Shown piece by piece: positions 61,764 to 64,000 of a stretch of 64,000 nucleotides of DNA; the first letter of the stretch is position 1; every line of letters begins with the position of its first letter. Source of the DNA: Platanthera guangdongensis (lineage: Eukaryota > Streptophyta > Magnoliopsida > Asparagales > Orchidaceae); the NCBI GenBank assembly GCA_039583875.1, contig CM077160.1, positions 109,197,530 through 109,261,529 of the forward strand. Direction: 5' to 3'. The notes under the pieces were generated by a model. It searched no databases, was not told the DNA's origin, and saw only the letters and a list, made by a program, of their open reading frames with translations. The position numbers and the translations under genes are program-made.

Positions 61764-64000
61764 CCAACAACAACAACAACGTCAACACTCAAGCCTTTAT
61801 CCCAGTACAGTGGGGTCGGCTATATGGTTCATTTGTTGCCATTGTACCTTATCTTTAGTCATAATCTCACTAATGCCTAAGTACATCATGTTTCCTTATA
61901 GTTTCATTCCAAGTCTTTATTTGTCTACCCCTCCCCTATTTAACATGCTTGGTGACTAAACTCTCACGACGCCTAACATGTGGCTTTAATGGTCTCCTTT
62001 GTACATGTCTAAATCATCTTAGTCGATCTTCTCACATCTTCTTTGCAATTGGTGCCGCTCATGTCTTATCCCCGATACAATCATTCATAATTTTTATCCG
62101 GTCTCATGTGTCTAGACATCCACCTAAGAATTCTCATCTCCGCAACTCCAATTTTTTTCTCATGGACACAATTCGCTACCCAATACTCAGAACCATAGAA
62201 CATCGTTGGTCTATTTGCAGTACAATAAAACTTGCCTTTAAGTTTTAATGGTACTTAATGATCACAAAAGATCCCTGACGCATCTCTCCGCTATAACCAA
62301 CATGCTTGGATTCTATGTATCACATCTTTATCAACACCTCCATTGTTTTGAACTATCAATCTAAGATATTTAAAGCACTCACTGCGAAAAATAGCTTGAT
62401 CACCCAACTTAACAATGAAGTCATCTGTTTTTCTTGCACTGCTAAATTTAAACTCTATATACTCTGTCTTTGCTCTGTTCAACCTAAAACCCTTCTTTTC
62501 TAAAGTGTCTTGCTAAGATTCAAGTTTCACATTCACACCCTTGCATGTCTCATCGACCAAATCGATATCATCCACAAACACTAAACACCAATGTATTGCT
62601 TGTTGGATATGTCCGGTGAGCTAATTTAAGATAAGGGATTAAAGATGGACCTTGATTTAAGCCAACATTGATAGAGAATTCTTTTATTAATCCTCCAGAT
62701 GTCCTCACCCTCGTCAATGAATTTGTATACATATCTTTGATTATGTTTATTTATGATATATTTACACCGTTCTTTTCTAAGAGTCTCCAAAGATCTGTTT
62801 TGGAACTCTATCATAAGCTTTCTCAAGATCGATAAAAAACATATACAAATCTTATTTTCTTTCTCGATAGTTGTCAATGAGTCTCCTCAAGAGATGTATA
62901 GCTCCATGGTCAGCCGCTCTGACATAATCCAAATTGATTCTCCGAGATGCTAGTTTGTCGTCTTACTCCTCTTTCTATTACTTGTTCTCATAGTTTCATG
63001 GTATTATTCATTAATTTAATTACACTGTAATTAACACAATTTTGTATATCTTCCTTGTTCTTATAGAAAGTTATCAAGATACTTTCTCTCGATTGACCTG
63101 ACATTCTCTTTGACTTCAGTATCTTATTGAATAAACGTGTAAGACATAAAATTCCTTCTTTTCTTAAACATTTTCAGACTTGGATGAGTATATCATTCGG
63201 CATAACCGCTTTTCCATTTTTCATCTTTTTAGAGCATCATTTACCTCCGATACTTGAATTTTTCGATAAGACATTATGTTCTTATACTCCTCCGATTACT
63301 TAACTATACCAAGTTCAATTCATTGTCTTTTGTTTCATTATAGAGTTGATAAAAATATCTTTTCTATCGTTGTTTAATAACCGTATCATCCATCAAAATT
63401 ATATCTGTTTCTTCCTTTATGCATTTAACTTGACTTAAACTCTTGTCTTCCTCTCTCTAGCTCGAACAATTTTATATGTCACTCTCTTAATCTTTGGTAT
63501 GTAGTCGTTTATAAATTTTTTTATAAGCTTGACTTCTTGCTTACTGCATGTTTAACTTCTTTTTTTGGCAATTTTCTACTTTGTCATGTTTTCATCATTC
63601 CTACAAGTGTACAATGTTTTATAGGTAGATCTCTTTTCCCTCACTTTGTCTTGTATTTCCTTTTTTCAATACCAAGGTTCTTTATTTGGGGGCGCACGAC
63701 CTTTTAATTCTCGAAGTAAATTCTTTCCACTTATCCTTAAATGTGAAAATATAACTTCCTATGAGACACTGAGATCAACATAAGGGTCATCGACTAGTTG
63801 TTCCATAACTGTTGTCTTGAAAACAACCTGTTTTTCCTTTTTCAAGTTTCACCACCAAATTTTTGGCAACATTTTTGTCCTTGTCTTAAATTTATTATAT
63901 TTAATTTACACGTCCAACACCACTAACCTATGTTGTGTTGTCAAAATTTCTCTTGGTATGATTTTGCAATCCTTACAAATCATTTTATCCATTTTATGAG
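61764..64000 (-). mobile_element. RTE-type LINE in intron 9, continues past window
   Basis: The 3' tail lies at the left as CAACAACAACAACAAC (61767-61782); minus-strand coding runs rightwards off the edge. Blocks: the C-terminal domain at 61800-62200, [20 protein letters not shown] and FKYLRLIVQNNGGVDKDVIH (62291-62482), RT landmarks to about 63000, and at the right end the counterpart of 53850-53990. Many stops. No sign of the exon sequence expected next for the host gene. Confidence 0.85.

Noticed and set aside
1..64000. rRNA genes, intact tRNA genes, bacterial-type operons
   Set aside because: None seen on either strand.

Overview
This window looks like nuclear DNA of a flowering plant. 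The evidence is several families of plant LTR retrotransposons, most with initiator-Met-tRNA primer sites, plus RTE-type LINEs, MITE-like elements, and a host gene with plant-type GT-AG introns. I cannot name the species. There are no rRNA genes, CRISPR arrays or bacterial-type operons. Most of the 64 kb is transposon, and much of it is nested.

Only one host gene is evident. It runs on the + strand from an ATG at 23453 and leaves the window on the right. I could thread nine exons through it (23453-23693, 23786-23875, 38858-39034, 46875-46960, 60350-60438, 60646-60749, 60831-60939, 61145-61220, 61410-61524). They join in one consistent reading frame of 362 codons. The protein has a plastid-like N-terminus, one transmembrane segment, a linker, a conserved [11 protein letters not shown] block and an S-layer-homology (SLH)-type motif. 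It resembles the plant SLH-domain protein family that I recall from Arabidopsis. Introns 2, 3 and 4 have grown to about 15, 7.8 and 13.4 kb through transposon insertion, while introns 1 and 5-8 are only 81-207 bp.

Layout: 1-6970, a decayed Ty1/copia element (Copia-1, +) with a 3.1-kb element nested in its integrase (1462-4560, TSD CTACC). 6985-8770, a Tat-like Ty3/gypsy pol fragment (-). 9092-11751, a CACTA-like AT-rich insertion, a CTCGAG-rich repeat, a 21-bp minisatellite and a GC-rich repeat. 11752-23177, a chromovirus-type Ty3/gypsy element (-) whose 5' LTR carries a 561-bp foldback insertion; it ends 275 bp before the host start codon. 23453-64000, the host gene. Intron 2 holds a candidate solo LTR (24345-26031), two copies of an LTR-like sequence (27211, 31367) and non-autonomous LTR element A (32196-38567). 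Intron 3 holds Copia-2 (39152-44390, -), which is flanked by a duplication of exon 3, and a LINE fragment. Intron 4 holds a Tourist-like MITE, Copia-3 (48093-53509, +) and an RTE LINE (53545-59971) split by non-autonomous LTR element B (54953-58851). Intron 9 holds another RTE LINE (-), which runs off the right edge.

The most interesting points are: the exon-3 duplication around Copia-2, where the LTR edge supplies an in-frame candidate splice acceptor; the palindromic element with LTR-like ends; covarying hairpin modules in the nested element; and two non-autonomous LTR elements whose internal ORFs resemble neither gag nor pol. All coordinates come from reading by eye; no alignment or database search was run.
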